Counted from the first letter of the stretch, positions 51,909 through 61,210 are shown. The stretch is DNA of 64,000 bases from CALBZH01 sp964538515 (GCA_964538515.1 CAZIEW010000012.1:1-64000); one strand, 5' to 3'. Program-made: numbers and translations. Notes: generated from the sequence alone by a model not told the origin.

Positions 51909-52982
51909 TCACCAGGCTGGCCACGATGCGGTGACTGTCGTACCCTTGCCGGGCTCGGATTCGCACTGGAAAGTGCCCCCGGACTGCTCGGTTCGCTCTT
52001 TCATGCTCGGGAGACCCAGACCGGTGCGATTGCCGTTCGCTGATTGCAGCCAATCCTGCTTGAAGCCGATGCCGTTGTCTTCGATCCGCAGCTGGATCCG
52101 CTTTTCGGCTTCCTGGAGAGACAGGGTCACTTGAGAAGCGCGGCTGTGGGTGGCCACATTCTGGAAGCCATCCTGAACGATCCGATAAATGATGATCTTG
52201 ATGGCTTCAGGGATCATCGACTCATCGACCCCGATCTCTTTCACAACCTCCAGGTGAGGATGCAGGCCCGCGAATTCGCGGCAATACCAGTTCAGGGTCG
52301 CGATGATGCCGAGGTCGTCCAGAAGGGTCGGGCGCAACGCGGTATAGATCCGTCTCACCTCCTGGATGGCGTGCTGGATCATTGGAACGAGAGGCTCGAG
52401 CGTTCCGGGCTTCACCGTCCCACGCTCCATGTGCGCCAACGTGCTCTCCACGCCGTATTTCACGGCACTGAGAGTCTGCCCCAGGCTGTCATGGAGCTCC
52501 AGGGCTACACGCTTGCGCTCGGTTTCGTGAACCGAGAGCAGTTGAGAAGACAAGCACTTGAGCTGGGCCTCCGAGCGACGCAAGGATTCCTCGGCGCGCT
52601 TGCGCTCGATCGCGTAGCGAATGGAGCGGTCCAGATGGTCCGGCGTGATCTGCTCCAGCACGAGGTAGTCCGCGGCCCCGGCCTGGATTGCGCTCAAGTC
52701 CACTTCCTGATCCCGCTGCCCCGTCAGGAAGATCACCGGCACCGGAAGCCCGGCGGAGAGAACCCGTTTCATGATGCGCTCGCCTTCGGATCCCTCGAAG
52801 CTGCCGGCCACCAGGAAAGCATCGTAATGCTTCTGCTCGATCTCCTCCATGGCGGAGTCGCAGTCCTGAACCCAGTCCATGCTGAACTTGGAGCGCGGGG
52901 CCATGGATAGCAGCCCTTTGATCAGCTGGAAGTCCGCTGGCTTATCTTCAATGAGAAGGATGTGCAACGCTGGATTTTCCAT
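51909..52982 (-). CDS. NarX-type histidine kinase with a degenerate receiver domain
   Basis: 357 residues. An N-terminal receiver-like domain (about 1-125) precedes a HisKA_3 kinase (about 150-357) with HETERKRVALELHDSLGQTLSA (phosphoacceptor His), YRIVQDGFQNVATHSRA (N box) and GIGF / GLGLPSMKERTEQSGG (G boxes). In the receiver the expected phosphoacceptor Asp is replaced (YDAFLVAGSF instead of the usual DLxLLDLxLP pattern), and the conserved Lys is replaced too (ADYLVLEQ). It should not be phosphorylated itself. No LuxR-type response regulator gene is adjacent. Confidence 0.85.
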   Translation of the reverse strand: MENPALHILLIEDKPADFQLIKGLLSMAPRSKFSMDWVQDCDSAMEEIEQKHYDAFLVAGSFEGSEGERIMKRVLSAGLPVPVIFLTGQRDQEVDLSAIQAGAADYLVLEQITPDHLDRSIRYAIERKRAEESLRRSEAQLKCLSSQLLSVHETERKRVALELHDSLGQTLSAVKYGVESTLAHMERGTVKPGTLEPLVPMIQHAIQEVRRIYTALRPTLLDDLGIIATLNWYCREFAGLHPHLEVVKEIGVDESMIPEAIKIIIYRIVQDGFQNVATHSRASQVTLSLQEAEKRIQLRIEDNGIGFKQDWLQSANGNRTGLGLPSMKERTEQSGGTFQCESEPGKGTTVTASWPAW

Positions 52983-53079
52983 GGCCGCCCTTCCGGCATC
53001 GTCTCCTCAAAACCCACGACGCCCCACGTCGTGAGCTTCCGCTTCTGTGTAGCCCTATATCACTACTCCGCCGAAGGAT

Positions 53080-53136
53080 TGTATGGGGTAAGTCATGTAT
53101 TTGGGGGAGCAAAAAAACTGTATTTTGGTGGGGGAG
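53080..53136. repeat. Three direct repeats TGTAT(T)nGGGG upstream of the kinase gene
   Basis: TGTATGGGGTAAG (53080-53092), TGTATTTGGGGGAG (53096-53109) and TGTATTTTGGTGGGGGAG (53119-53136) repeat in one orientation at 16- and 23-base steps. They lie in the 373-base divergent gap 52983-53355 between the kinase gene and the gene at 53356. A regulator-binding array is likely. No gene is visible in the rest of the gap. Confidence 0.5.
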
Positions 53137-53355
53137 AACAGCCCATACGCCGGAAAGCCATCCCCCCCCGATAGGTCCCGGACCGCTCAAGCTTGATTCA
53201 GGGGAAAGAAACCTTAATGTTAGGCAAATACCCGGTTCAACACGCAACAGGGGCTGCTGCTCGAGGAAAACGGTTATCGAATGAGGTCGAGCGTTCTATG
53301 GAACATGCCACGAATGCCGCTCTGTTGCAACAGCGCATTTTAAGGAGGATTCACC

Positions 53356-53778
53356 ATGAAAGACGCTAACAGCCTTCATCAGAAGGTACAGCAGTTGTGT
53401 GACTGCTTCATGAATAGCGAGCCACTCAAGGAGATGTCCGTCCTCAAAGGGGATGCCGACAAGGATGAGGCCGCTCTCAAGTGGCTCTCTCTGGCCATAT
53501 TGTACGGCATTGACAGCAACGCCAAGAAGATCACGGTATCGGCCACGAAGGACGGTGGCGTCAAAGTGGTGGCTAAGTACAGGGCCACGGAGCTTCCCTC
53601 CCCCGGCCCGGAGGTGGGAGCGAAGATCTTGGAGGCGGTCAAGGCCATCGCCCACTTTGACGACGGTTCAGGGAAAACTCCCCTGGCGGTTGGGCTTCGC
53701 GACAGCAGCATTGAAATTGGGGTTGAGGCCGTCAAGGAAGACGACGAAGAGGCGGTGATCCTCAAATTCCCCAAATGA
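53356..53778 (+). CDS. Small acidic cytosolic protein of unknown function
   Basis: 140 residues, start supported by AAGGAGG eight bases upstream. No signal peptide or membrane segment; predicted alpha/beta. One CDCF pair sits near the N-terminus. I recognise no family. The strong ribosome site, the upstream repeat array and the REP-like element 38 bases after the stop suggest an independently transcribed gene. Confidence 0.7.
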   Translation: MKDANSLHQKVQQLCDCFMNSEPLKEMSVLKGDADKDEAALKWLSLAILYGIDSNAKKITVSATKDGGVKVVAKYRATELPSPGPEVGAKILEAVKAIAHFDDGSGKTPLAVGLRDSSIEIGVEAVKEDDEEAVILKFPK

Positions 53779-53816
53779 TCCCAACCAAGAGGCTTGATTC
53801 CGTAGGCTCGTCTCTC

Positions 53817-53871
53817 TAGGAGCGGTTTCCTGCCGCGGTGGACGCGCGATCACGGCAGGAAACCGCTCCTA
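53817..53871. repeat. REP-like 19-bp inverted repeat / bidirectional hairpin
   Basis: TAGGAGCGGTTTCCTGCCG (53817-53835) is perfectly inverted at 53853-53871, with a 17-base loop. The arm resembles the REP repeats of other bacteria that start GTAGGAGCGG. It lies 38 bases after the stop at 53778 and could also act as a terminator. This is the only copy I noticed in the window. Confidence 0.7.
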
Positions 53872-53950
53872 TGTACAGATTTCTTGCTCCTCACCGAGGG
53901 GACACGTCTATTTGCTCCATTCAGAATTGAAGGCAGAGGGAAACCGATCC

Positions 53951-54502
53951 ATGAGAAAAATCATCGTTGCCGTGCTGGGGGATGACCGACCGGGTATCGT
54001 CGCGGCCGTGTCCAAAGCACTCTTCGATTTTCGGTGCAACATCGAAGATGTGAGCCAGACCATTCTTCAGACCGAATTCGCGGGGATCTTCATTGTCTCC
54101 ATGCCCCCCGGCATGAGCCACGATGAGCTGCGGGAGGGGCTGGAAGGACGATTGAGCCCCGAAGGTCTGGCGGTCTACGTCAAGGAGATGCGACCGGTCG
54201 AAAGCCGGGCTGCCCCGGAAACGGAGCCTTTCGTCATCACCACCGTCGGCCCGGACCGGTTGGGGCTCGTGGCCGGCATCACCGGACTCCTGGCTGAATA
54301 CAAGATCAACATCACGCAGCTCAAGGCGGCCTTCCGCGGCGGCGATGATCCCCGCCGGAACATCATGATCTACGAGGTTGACATCCCCGTTGCCATCGAC
54401 CACCACGCTTTTCGCGCAGCGCTCTACGCCCGCGGTCGGGAGCTGGGCCTCGATGTTAGCTTGCAGCACTCGGACATCTTCAGGCAAATTCATCGAATAT
54501 AG
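53951..54502 (+). CDS. Double-ACT-domain protein (GcvR-like)
   Basis: 183 residues with two ACT domains in tandem: IIVAVLGDDRPGIVAAVSKALFD at the start and VITTVGPDRLGLVAGITGLLAEY near residue 95. This arrangement is that of GcvR-type regulators and of ACT proteins paired with UPF0210. ACT domains bind amino acids. The start at 53951 follows GAGGGAAA. The stop is nine bases before the UPF0210 gene, a conserved pairing in many bacteria. Confidence 0.85.
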   Translation: MRKIIVAVLGDDRPGIVAAVSKALFDFRCNIEDVSQTILQTEFAGIFIVSMPPGMSHDELREGLEGRLSPEGLAVYVKEMRPVESRAAPETEPFVITTVGPDRLGLVAGITGLLAEYKINITQLKAAFRGGDDPRRNIMIYEVDIPVAIDHHAFRAALYARGRELGLDVSLQHSDIFRQIHRI

Positions 54503-54511
54503 GGAGTCAAC

Positions 54512-55885
54512 ATGCTCACGGATCGAGAAGTCCTGTCTACTTTTGAAATGTTGAAAAACGAGCACCTGGATGTCCGGACCATCACCCTGGGGATCAGCAT
54601 CTTTGACTGCGCAAGTGACGATCTCTCGCGGTTCAAGCAGAACATTCACGACAAGATATCCCGACTTGCCCAAAATCTGATCGGAACCTGCGAGGACGTC
54701 GCGCTCAAATACGGCATCCCCATCGTGAACAAGCGCATCGCGGTGAGTCCTGTGGCCGTTGCCGCCTGTCCGTTTTCCGCCCCGCAGATGGTTGAAGTCG
54801 CCCGGACCCTGGACGACATTGCGCGGGAGATCGGCATCGACTTCATCGGCGGGTTCAGCGCTCTGGTGGAAAAGGGAATGACGCGTGGGGACCGGGCGCT
54901 CATCGACGCCATTCCGCAGGCACTCACTGAAACCGGGCGGGTGTGCGCTTCCATCAACGTGGCTTCGACCCACGCGGGCATCAACATGGACGCCGTGATG
55001 CTCATGGGGCAAACCATCAAGCGAGCGGCCGCTCTCACGGCGAATGCCGACGGGATCGCCTGTGCCAAACTGTGCGTCTTTGCGAACATCCCCCAGGACA
55101 TTCCGTTTATGGCGGGAGCGTACCTCGGAATCGGCGAGCCCGACGCGGTCATCAACGTCGGCGTCAGTGGACCCGGGGTGGTCAAGAAAGCCATCGATCG
55201 GGCGCGCGCCATGAATCCGCGACTGGACTTGGGAGCGATCTCCGAAATCATCAAGCGAACGGCGTTCAAAGTGACTCGGGTCGGAGAGATCATTGGGAGG
55301 CAGGTGGCGGACAAGCTGGGCGTCCCGTTCGGCGTCGTCGATCTCTCCCTCGCCCCGACGCCCAACGTGGGAGACAGCGTGGGCGAAATCTTTCAAAGCC
55401 TGGGGCTGCAGAGCATCGGTGTACCAGGATCCACCGCGCTCCTTGCCATGCTCAACGACGCCGTCAAGAAGGGCGGCGCCTTCGCCAGTTCCTACGTCGG
55501 GGGGCTCAGCGGCGCGTTCATTCCCGTGAGCGAGGATCTCAATATTGCGGAAGCCGCACGGTCCGGACACCTCTCCCTCGAAAAGCTGGAAGCCCTGACC
55601 AGCGTGTGCTCCGTGGGTCTCGATATGGTGGCCCTGCCCGGAGACATCTCGGAAACGACCTTGGCCGCCATCATCGCCGACGAAATGGCCATTGGGGTGG
55701 TCAACAAAAAGACCACGGCCACACGCCTCATCCCGGTTCCCGGCAAAAAAGCCGGGGAGAAAGCCTTCTTCGGAGGACTTCTCGGGGAGGCGACCATTAT
55801 TCATGTGGCTAATAACGGCGGGTCGCAGGAGCTCATGTCCCTGGGCGGCAGGATCCCGGCTCCCATCCAGAGTCTGGTCAATTGA
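54512..55885 (+). CDS. UPF0210 (PFL-family) protein
   Basis: 457 residues of the UPF0210/DUF711 family, related in fold to pyruvate-formate-lyase-like barrels but of unknown reaction. Conserved runs include VRTITLGISIFDCAS, RIAVSPVAVAACP, GGFSALVEKGMTRGD, SINVASTHAGINMDAV and NVGVSGPGVVKKAI. Full length with no glycyl-radical loop seen. Located directly after the ACT gene, which may supply amino-acid regulation. Confidence 0.9.
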   Translation: MLTDREVLSTFEMLKNEHLDVRTITLGISIFDCASDDLSRFKQNIHDKISRLAQNLIGTCEDVALKYGIPIVNKRIAVSPVAVAACPFSAPQMVEVARTLDDIAREIGIDFIGGFSALVEKGMTRGDRALIDAIPQALTETGRVCASINVASTHAGINMDAVMLMGQTIKRAAALTANADGIACAKLCVFANIPQDIPFMAGAYLGIGEPDAVINVGVSGPGVVKKAIDRARAMNPRLDLGAISEIIKRTAFKVTRVGEIIGRQVADKLGVPFGVVDLSLAPTPNVGDSVGEIFQSLGLQSIGVPGSTALLAMLNDAVKKGGAFASSYVGGLSGAFIPVSEDLNIAEAARSGHLSLEKLEALTSVCSVGLDMVALPGDISETTLAAIIADEMAIGVVNKKTTATRLIPVPGKKAGEKAFFGGLLGEATIIHVANNGGSQELMSLGGRIPAPIQSLVN

Positions 55886-55900
55886 ACCGTCGGCGGTCAT

Positions 55901-57022
55901 TCAGATCTTGAGAAACAGGCGCTTCCGGTACAAGACCCAGACGATGGCGAAGATCACCAGGACAAAGGCGATGGAGTAAATCAGCGAGTCCCCTTTGGGG
56001 CCGGTTAACCTCAAGAAGTGATCAAACACATACATTTTGAGTCTGACATGGCGTCCCGTCGGCGATCTCAAGCGAACGTGCGTCATGAGCGCATTCAGCA
56101 GCACCGAAAGGGTGTAGGCCGCAATGGCATTCTTTCCATAGATGGCGAAGGGCTTCGACCAGCGCTCATACCCCTTCACGTCCACCACCCAGTAGAGAAT
56201 TGCGAAGCAAGCGAAAGCCCAACCCGCCATGAAAACGCTGTAGGAGCTGGTCCAGAGACCTTTGTTGATCGGGAGCCAGTGACTGAGGGTCCAGCCGACC
56301 AGGAGGAGGACCAGGCCCGCGCCAAGCATCTGCAGCGTCTTGGATTCCATGGAGAATTCGGACCTCAGACACCGGCCGGCCAGAACGCCGAACAGCGTGG
56401 AGGCGATGGCCGGGATGGTGCTGCCGACCCCTTCGGGGTCATACGGGACGTAAATGGACCACAGGTGGCTCCCGAGGAGCAGGGAATCGATGTAAGTGGG
56501 AAGGCTCTTTCCCGGCTCGAGGACCCCCGCCCCAACCCCCGGAACCGGCACGCACACCAGCATCAGCCAATACCCGGCTAACAGGCCGATCGTCCAGCAC
56601 ACCTGACCCCGAACGCCCGTCTTCAGGAAGATCAGCGCGGCAAACAGATAGCACAGGGCGATCCGCTGCAGAACCCCTGGTATGCGAAGGGTGCTCAGAT
56701 CGAATCGCGGGAAATTGGTCAGGAAGACCCCGAGAGCAAACAGCACAACGGTGCGCCGAGCGACCTGCAGCATGAGCTTCCCGTTGGAATCTCCGAGCTG
56801 CTTGCGGCGCTCGAAGGAAAACGTCATGGAGATTCCGATGATGAAGAGGAAGAATGGAAAGATCATGTCCGTGAACGTCCAGCCGTTCCAGGTCGCATGC
56901 CGCAGCTGAGCATAGGCGTAGTCCCAGTCGACGGGGTTGTTGACCAGGATCATCGCAGCGATCGTCGCCCCACGGAAGACATCCAGGGACTGGAGCCGAC
57001 TGTGAACTGCCGGGGTGCTCAT
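55901..57022 (-). CDS. NagX-like membrane acyltransferase (DUF5009/DUF1624)
   Basis: About 373 residues with roughly ten membrane helices. Family features: RLQSLDVFRGATIAAMILVNNP at the N-terminus, WNGWTFTDMIFPFFLFIIGISM in helix two and a late GKNAIAAYTLSVLLN. It is related to heparan-alpha-glucosaminide N-acetyltransferase (NagX). It may acetylate or transport sugar units during cell-wall recycling; this is inference from the family. ATG 57022 lies behind GAGAGGG; upstream ATGs at 57058 and 57076 are possible. Confidence 0.82.
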   Translation of the reverse strand: MSTPAVHSRLQSLDVFRGATIAAMILVNNPVDWDYAYAQLRHATWNGWTFTDMIFPFFLFIIGISMTFSFERRKQLGDSNGKLMLQVARRTVVLFALGVFLTNFPRFDLSTLRIPGVLQRIALCYLFAALIFLKTGVRGQVCWTIGLLAGYWLMLVCVPVPGVGAGVLEPGKSLPTYIDSLLLGSHLWSIYVPYDPEGVGSTIPAIASTLFGVLAGRCLRSEFSMESKTLQMLGAGLVLLLVGWTLSHWLPINKGLWTSSYSVFMAGWAFACFAILYWVVDVKGYERWSKPFAIYGKNAIAAYTLSVLLNALMTHVRLRSPTGRHVRLKMYVFDHFLRLTGPKGDSLIYSIAFVLVIFAIVWVLYRKRLFLKI

Positions 57023-57237
57023 CGGAAAGCCCTCTCGGGCGGACGCAGGCTTGCCCATGGTCCATGCACGGAGCATGACGTTGAAATGCCGCCTTCAAAC
57101 GTTATCATATACCTCTCGAATCGGGATTTCGCGGTTAATTTTGACCATTCGAGCGAGAAGCCCTGTTTCACCAACCGTCCGAGAAGGCTTCCCGATGAGC
57201 ACTCCATTCGGTGGTTTCGAAGCAACGATTCAGGACG

Positions 57238-57256
57238 CATGGGCATCATGCCCATG
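57238..57256. promoter_or_regulatory. 19-bp palindrome upstream of the PIG-L gene
   Basis: CATGGGCAT (57238-57246), one central base, then ATGCCCATG (57248-57256): a perfect 9-bp dyad. It ends 33 bases before the PIG-L start and before its AGGAGG. The compact symmetry suggests a repressor operator rather than a hairpin. Confidence 0.45.
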
Positions 57257-57289
57257 TTATGATTCTTATTTTTCAGGAGGTACCCATCG

Positions 57290-58285
57290 ATGCAGTGGAC
57301 ATGGCCGTTCGTTCTGATCCTCATGCTCTCCAAGCTGCTGGCGCCATCCGCGCAGGCAGAGAAGCCCTCTGCGATCGAAGGTCTCCTTTCCAAGGAGACG
57401 CGGCTCATGGTTTTTGCTCCGCACCCGGACGACGAGAGCCTGGGAGCCGGAGGCCTCATTCAGAGGGTTTTGAGTCTCGGGGGAAAAGCCAGGGTTGTCT
57501 TCATGACAAACGGTGACGGCTACCCGGAAGGGGTTGAGCTGCTGGATCACATTTCCCATCCCTCTGCGAAAGACTACCGTGAATACGGCGATGAACGCCG
57601 TTTAGAGGCGATCCACGCCACTGCTGTTCTTGGCCTGGGCGAGAGAGACGTGATCTTCCTCGGGTTCCCCGATGGTGGATTGACCTATCTGTGGAAGACA
57701 TTCCGGTCGGACGGCAACAACTTTCGCTCTCCGTTCACCCTCGAGAAACGTCCGCCGCCATCCGAAGTCATTGTTCCGAAAACGGACTACAACGGCCACG
57801 ACCTCAAGACGGAGATCAAGCGCGTCCTGAACGACTTCAAGCCGAATCTCCTGGTCCTGCCCGCGCCTCAAGACCAGCACCCGGATCACAACTCCACGTA
57901 CCTTTTCGTTGTTAGAGCCTTGAGGAGTTTGGAAAAGAAAGATCCGGGCCTGAAGCCAACGGTGCTCGCGTACCTGGTTCATTACGGTCAGTGGCCCGTC
58001 GGACAGGGCTCCGGAACGGGCTCGAATTTGATGCCTCCCCGGCGGTTTCCCGGGAGGAAAGCCGACTGGGAGTCCTTTCTGCTCAATGCCAGCGAGAAAG
58101 AAGGCAAACGGAAGGCAATCCTCAAGCACCACAGCCAGATGCTGGTGATGGGGCGGTTTCTGCTGAGCTTCGCACGCGACAACGAGCTCTTCCTGGTGGA
58201 TCACCAGGCCCAAAACGGTGGCTTGAAACGGGGCCAATGGGGACGGCTTTCCAGACCACCCCACGCCCCCAAGAGGCAGGGATGA
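57290..58285 (+). CDS. Exported PIG-L-family deacetylase
   Basis: 331 residues with a Sec signal (LILMLSKLLAPSAQA). The PIG-L/LmbE Zn-dependent deacetylase signature APHPDDESLGAGG is near residue 44, and the later metal ligand region PAPQDQHPDHNSTY near 198. These enzymes remove acetyl groups from N-acetylglucosamine conjugates. Export points to a cell-envelope substrate. Good AGGAGG site. The stop overlaps the start of the next gene (ATGA). Confidence 0.87.
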   Translation: MQWTWPFVLILMLSKLLAPSAQAEKPSAIEGLLSKETRLMVFAPHPDDESLGAGGLIQRVLSLGGKARVVFMTNGDGYPEGVELLDHISHPSAKDYREYGDERRLEAIHATAVLGLGERDVIFLGFPDGGLTYLWKTFRSDGNNFRSPFTLEKRPPPSEVIVPKTDYNGHDLKTEIKRVLNDFKPNLLVLPAPQDQHPDHNSTYLFVVRALRSLEKKDPGLKPTVLAYLVHYGQWPVGQGSGTGSNLMPPRRFPGRKADWESFLLNASEKEGKRKAILKHHSQMLVMGRFLLSFARDNELFLVDHQAQNGGLKRGQWGRLSRPPHAPKRQG

Positions 58286-59463
58286 GGTGCGCCGGCACGG
58301 AGGCGGACGTCATCGTCCTTGGAGCCGGGGCGTCGGGGCTGATGTGCGCCAGGGAGGCTTCCAGGAGAAAGCGCTCCGTGCTGATGCTGGAGCATACCCC
58401 CCGGATAGGCAGCAAGATCCGTGTTTCGGGGGGAGGGCGATGCAATTTCACCAACACAACCGTCGGGCGTAACCATTACTTATCCGAAAATCCCCACTTC
58501 ACGACCTCCGCGCTGGCAAGGTTCACCCCCGAAGATTTCCTGTCCCTGGTTGAAGCACACGGGATCTCCTACGAGGTTCGTGAGGCCGGGAAAGTCTTCT
58601 GCACCGGCAGTGCACAGCATATTGTCGCTATGCTCACAAACGAGTGCACGAGCGCCGGCGCACGGCTGCTTCTCAACTGCAGGATCCTGGAGGTGCGGAA
58701 AGGGGAGCAATTCGAGATCAGCACGAATTGCGGGACCTTCAAAGCAGCTTCGCTCGTGGTCGCAACCGGTGGCTTGTCGGCTCCCAATCTGGGAGCAACC
58801 AACTTCGGCTACACCATCGCCAGGCAATTCGGAATCCGCGTGACGCCGCTTAGGCCGGCTCTCACGCCGCTCCGGTTCGGGCCCAAAGATGCGGCGCAGT
58901 TCTCTGCTCTGAGCGGTATTTCGGTTCCCGCAGGGGTAATGCATCGGGGAATCCGTTTCAAGGACGACGTCCTGTTCACGCATCGAGGGCTGAGTGGACC
59001 CGCCATCCTCCAGATCTCCTCCTACTGGGACGGAGTCGGCTCCATTGCGGTCGACCTCCTGCCGGAAATCGACATCCGAAGCACCCTTCACGAGAATCGA
59101 AGCAGCCGGATGCACCCGGCCACCCTGCTCGGCCGTTTTCTGCCGAACCGCCTTGTCAAGCTCTGGTGCGAGCCCCGTTTCCCATCGACTCCCCTCAACC
59201 AGTTTTCACCGCGTCAGCTTGATGCCCTGGCCGCCGCCCTTCACCATTGGGAGATCCGGCCCGCTGCGGCCGAAGGCTTCAACAAAGCCGAAGTGACGTC
59301 GGGAGGGATCAGCACCGACGAGCTGTCCTCCAAGACCATGGAAGCCAAGAAAGTCCCGGGGCTCTATTTCACGGGGGAGGTCATCGACGTGACCGGCCAC
59401 CTGGGAGGCTACAACCTCCACTGGGCCTGGGCGTCGGGGTATGCGGCCGGGCAGGCCGTTTGA
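58282..59463 (+). CDS. HI0933-family FAD-dependent oxidoreductase
   Basis: 393 residues from ATG 58282, overlapping the deacetylase stop by four bases. Rossmann FAD motif VIVLGAGASGLMCAREA, then the family signature SGGGRCNFTN and the closing GHLGGYNLHWAWASGYAAG that binds FAD. This YhiN/HI0933 family has no firmly known substrate. Full length. Coupling to the deacetylase gene is structural, with no evident biochemical reason. Confidence 0.9.
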   Translation: MRCAGTEADVIVLGAGASGLMCAREASRRKRSVLMLEHTPRIGSKIRVSGGGRCNFTNTTVGRNHYLSENPHFTTSALARFTPEDFLSLVEAHGISYEVREAGKVFCTGSAQHIVAMLTNECTSAGARLLLNCRILEVRKGEQFEISTNCGTFKAASLVVATGGLSAPNLGATNFGYTIARQFGIRVTPLRPALTPLRFGPKDAAQFSALSGISVPAGVMHRGIRFKDDVLFTHRGLSGPAILQISSYWDGVGSIAVDLLPEIDIRSTLHENRSSRMHPATLLGRFLPNRLVKLWCEPRFPSTPLNQFSPRQLDALAAALHHWEIRPAAAEGFNKAEVTSGGISTDELSSKTMEAKKVPGLYFTGEVIDVTGHLGGYNLHWAWASGYAAGQAV

Positions 59464-59485
59464 TCTGGGTTTGCGAAACAGGCTC

Positions 59486-60805
59486 TCAAAGATCTTTCAG
59501 GACGCGGTTCTCCGGAGCCCCCTCGATCAGCTGCTGGAAAACCTCCAGCGCTGCCTCAATCCTTGAACGGTCTTCCGTTTGCGACAGCGGGATGTCCTCG
59601 CTTCCCCTCCGGTCCAGTGCTTCGAGCACGTACCGGATCGTCAGACGGTCCGGGGCGACGGCGATCTGGTAAGCAGCCTCGTCTTGCCCGTCCATTTTGA
59701 CTTCCGAAATCAGGTGCGCTTCGAAGAGGTCCTGAAGAACCCGGCCGACGAGAGGGCTTGGGAGATCCAGCGCACGAATGATGGATTCGCGCGACACGGA
59801 CGGGCTGCCGGAGCAGAATTGCTTGACGAGAAACCGGACGACGAGGAGGGTCGTGATCCGTTTCAACCGGGGGCTGATGGCGTTCGAGTCCGGCTCGAGC
59901 TCATATTCGTCCACCCTTTGGGTGGCGTGGGAGATTTGCGCCCCGACCAAGACAATGAGCCAGCTGAGCTGCAGCCAGACCAGGAAGAAAGGAAGGGCTG
60001 CAAATCCGCCGTAGATGGCGTTGTACTTGGCAAGCCCGATCTGCAGGCTGATATAGAGCTGCTGAAACACCTGGAAGCCCGTGCCCGCGAGAATCCCCGC
60101 GAGAATGCCGCACCGGAACCGGACCTTGGTGTTGGGCATGAACACGTACATGAAGGAAAACAGGATCCAGACGGCACAGATGGGCAGGAGCTTCAGCAGG
60201 ATCGCGATGCCAGGGCTGAAGGTTTCCAGAAAGGCGATCTTGCCGGTAAGGGTCTTTGCCTCGCTGGAGATGATGACCGTGGCGGCGCTCGCCGTGATGA
60301 AGAGAAACGGCGCGACGAGGCAGACGGAAAGATAATCCGAGATCTTTCGGTACAGGGAGCGACCTTGCTTCACGCCCCAGATGGTGTTGAAGGCGCTCTC
60401 GATATCTCCGAGGACTTTGATGATGGACCAGAAAAGCAGCACCACGCCGATTCCGGCGATCACTCCGCCTTTGGTCTTCTCCAGGTAATTATGCGCAAAC
60501 TCGATAATGAAGTTGAGCGCCTCTTCCTGGCCCTGGATGCGCTCGTGGAGGACTTGCTCCAGCGTCTTTTCCAACCCGAATCCCTTGGCAATCCCGAAAA
60601 ACATGGCCAGGAGCGGCACCACGGAGAGCAGGGAAAAGAACGTGAGACTGGACGCCCGCAGCTGGACTTCATCCACGGTCAGAGAGCGCAGGGAGATGAG
60701 GAAAATGCGTAACGCTTTGAGCGGGATCGCTTTGTAGGCGGGGAGGTCCCTCGCCCGGATCCTCCACACGTCTTGCTTGAGGAACGAACGGATTCGCGAA
60801 ATCAT
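59486..60805 (-). CDS. YihY/virulence-factor-BrkB-family membrane protein
   Basis: About 439 residues. Six to seven membrane helices in the YihY (formerly RNase BN) pattern: LRASSLTFFSLLSVVPLLAMFFGIA, GVIAGIGVVLLFWSIIKVLGDIESAFNTIWGV and YGGFAALPFFLVWLQLSW. A cytoplasmic C-terminal domain of about 130 residues resembles a winged helix (SRESIIRALDLPSPLVGRVLQDL). The ATG 60805 is preferred to 60850. Function unknown, not a ribonuclease. Confidence 0.88.
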   Translation of the reverse strand: MISRIRSFLKQDVWRIRARDLPAYKAIPLKALRIFLISLRSLTVDEVQLRASSLTFFSLLSVVPLLAMFFGIAKGFGLEKTLEQVLHERIQGQEEALNFIIEFAHNYLEKTKGGVIAGIGVVLLFWSIIKVLGDIESAFNTIWGVKQGRSLYRKISDYLSVCLVAPFLFITASAATVIISSEAKTLTGKIAFLETFSPGIAILLKLLPICAVWILFSFMYVFMPNTKVRFRCGILAGILAGTGFQVFQQLYISLQIGLAKYNAIYGGFAALPFFLVWLQLSWLIVLVGAQISHATQRVDEYELEPDSNAISPRLKRITTLLVVRFLVKQFCSGSPSVSRESIIRALDLPSPLVGRVLQDLFEAHLISEVKMDGQDEAAYQIAVAPDRLTIRYVLEALDRRGSEDIPLSQTEDRSRIEAALEVFQQLIEGAPENRVLKDL

Positions 60806-61168
60806 GGTGTCACACCCCGAAAAGGATTCGTGAAATGCGTCTGCTCCCATGGAATTCAGCGAAGATGACTCCCAGCATACACGTCAGGGTGCGGCGGAAG
60901 AAAGGGTTTTTTCGATCAGTGACGGGTGACGGGTGTCGGGTTTCAGCTTTCAGGGAGCAGGACCTACCATCGAGCCCCGGTGGATTGGACGCCAAAGCAC
61001 ACCGAAAAGAGAGGCGCTGATTTGTGCCTCTTGAGCTTGCCGCAGGACAGCGGTTGAAGCGGCTCTCCCGAACCTCACGAAAACGTGCATGCTCATTGTT
61101 GACCGTTGCCCCCGCACGCGCTACTCGTACTTCTTGCAAGCTGAAAGCTGCTTTCAAAATAATTTGTC

Positions 61169-61210
61169 TTGACAACTTGACCAATATGAGCGATTCTCCC
61201 GCCATATTGG
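61169..61210 (+). promoter_or_regulatory. TTGACA element and palindrome upstream of gntR-trpBA
   Basis: CCAATATG (61181-61188) and CATATTGG (61203-61210) form a perfect 8-bp dyad with a 14-base spacer, 31 bases before the GntR start. A TTGACA (61169-61174) lies just upstream, though no good -10 follows at 17 bases. It is the likely operator for the adjacent GntR regulator. The rest of the 436-base gap 60806-61241 shows no gene. Confidence 0.5.
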
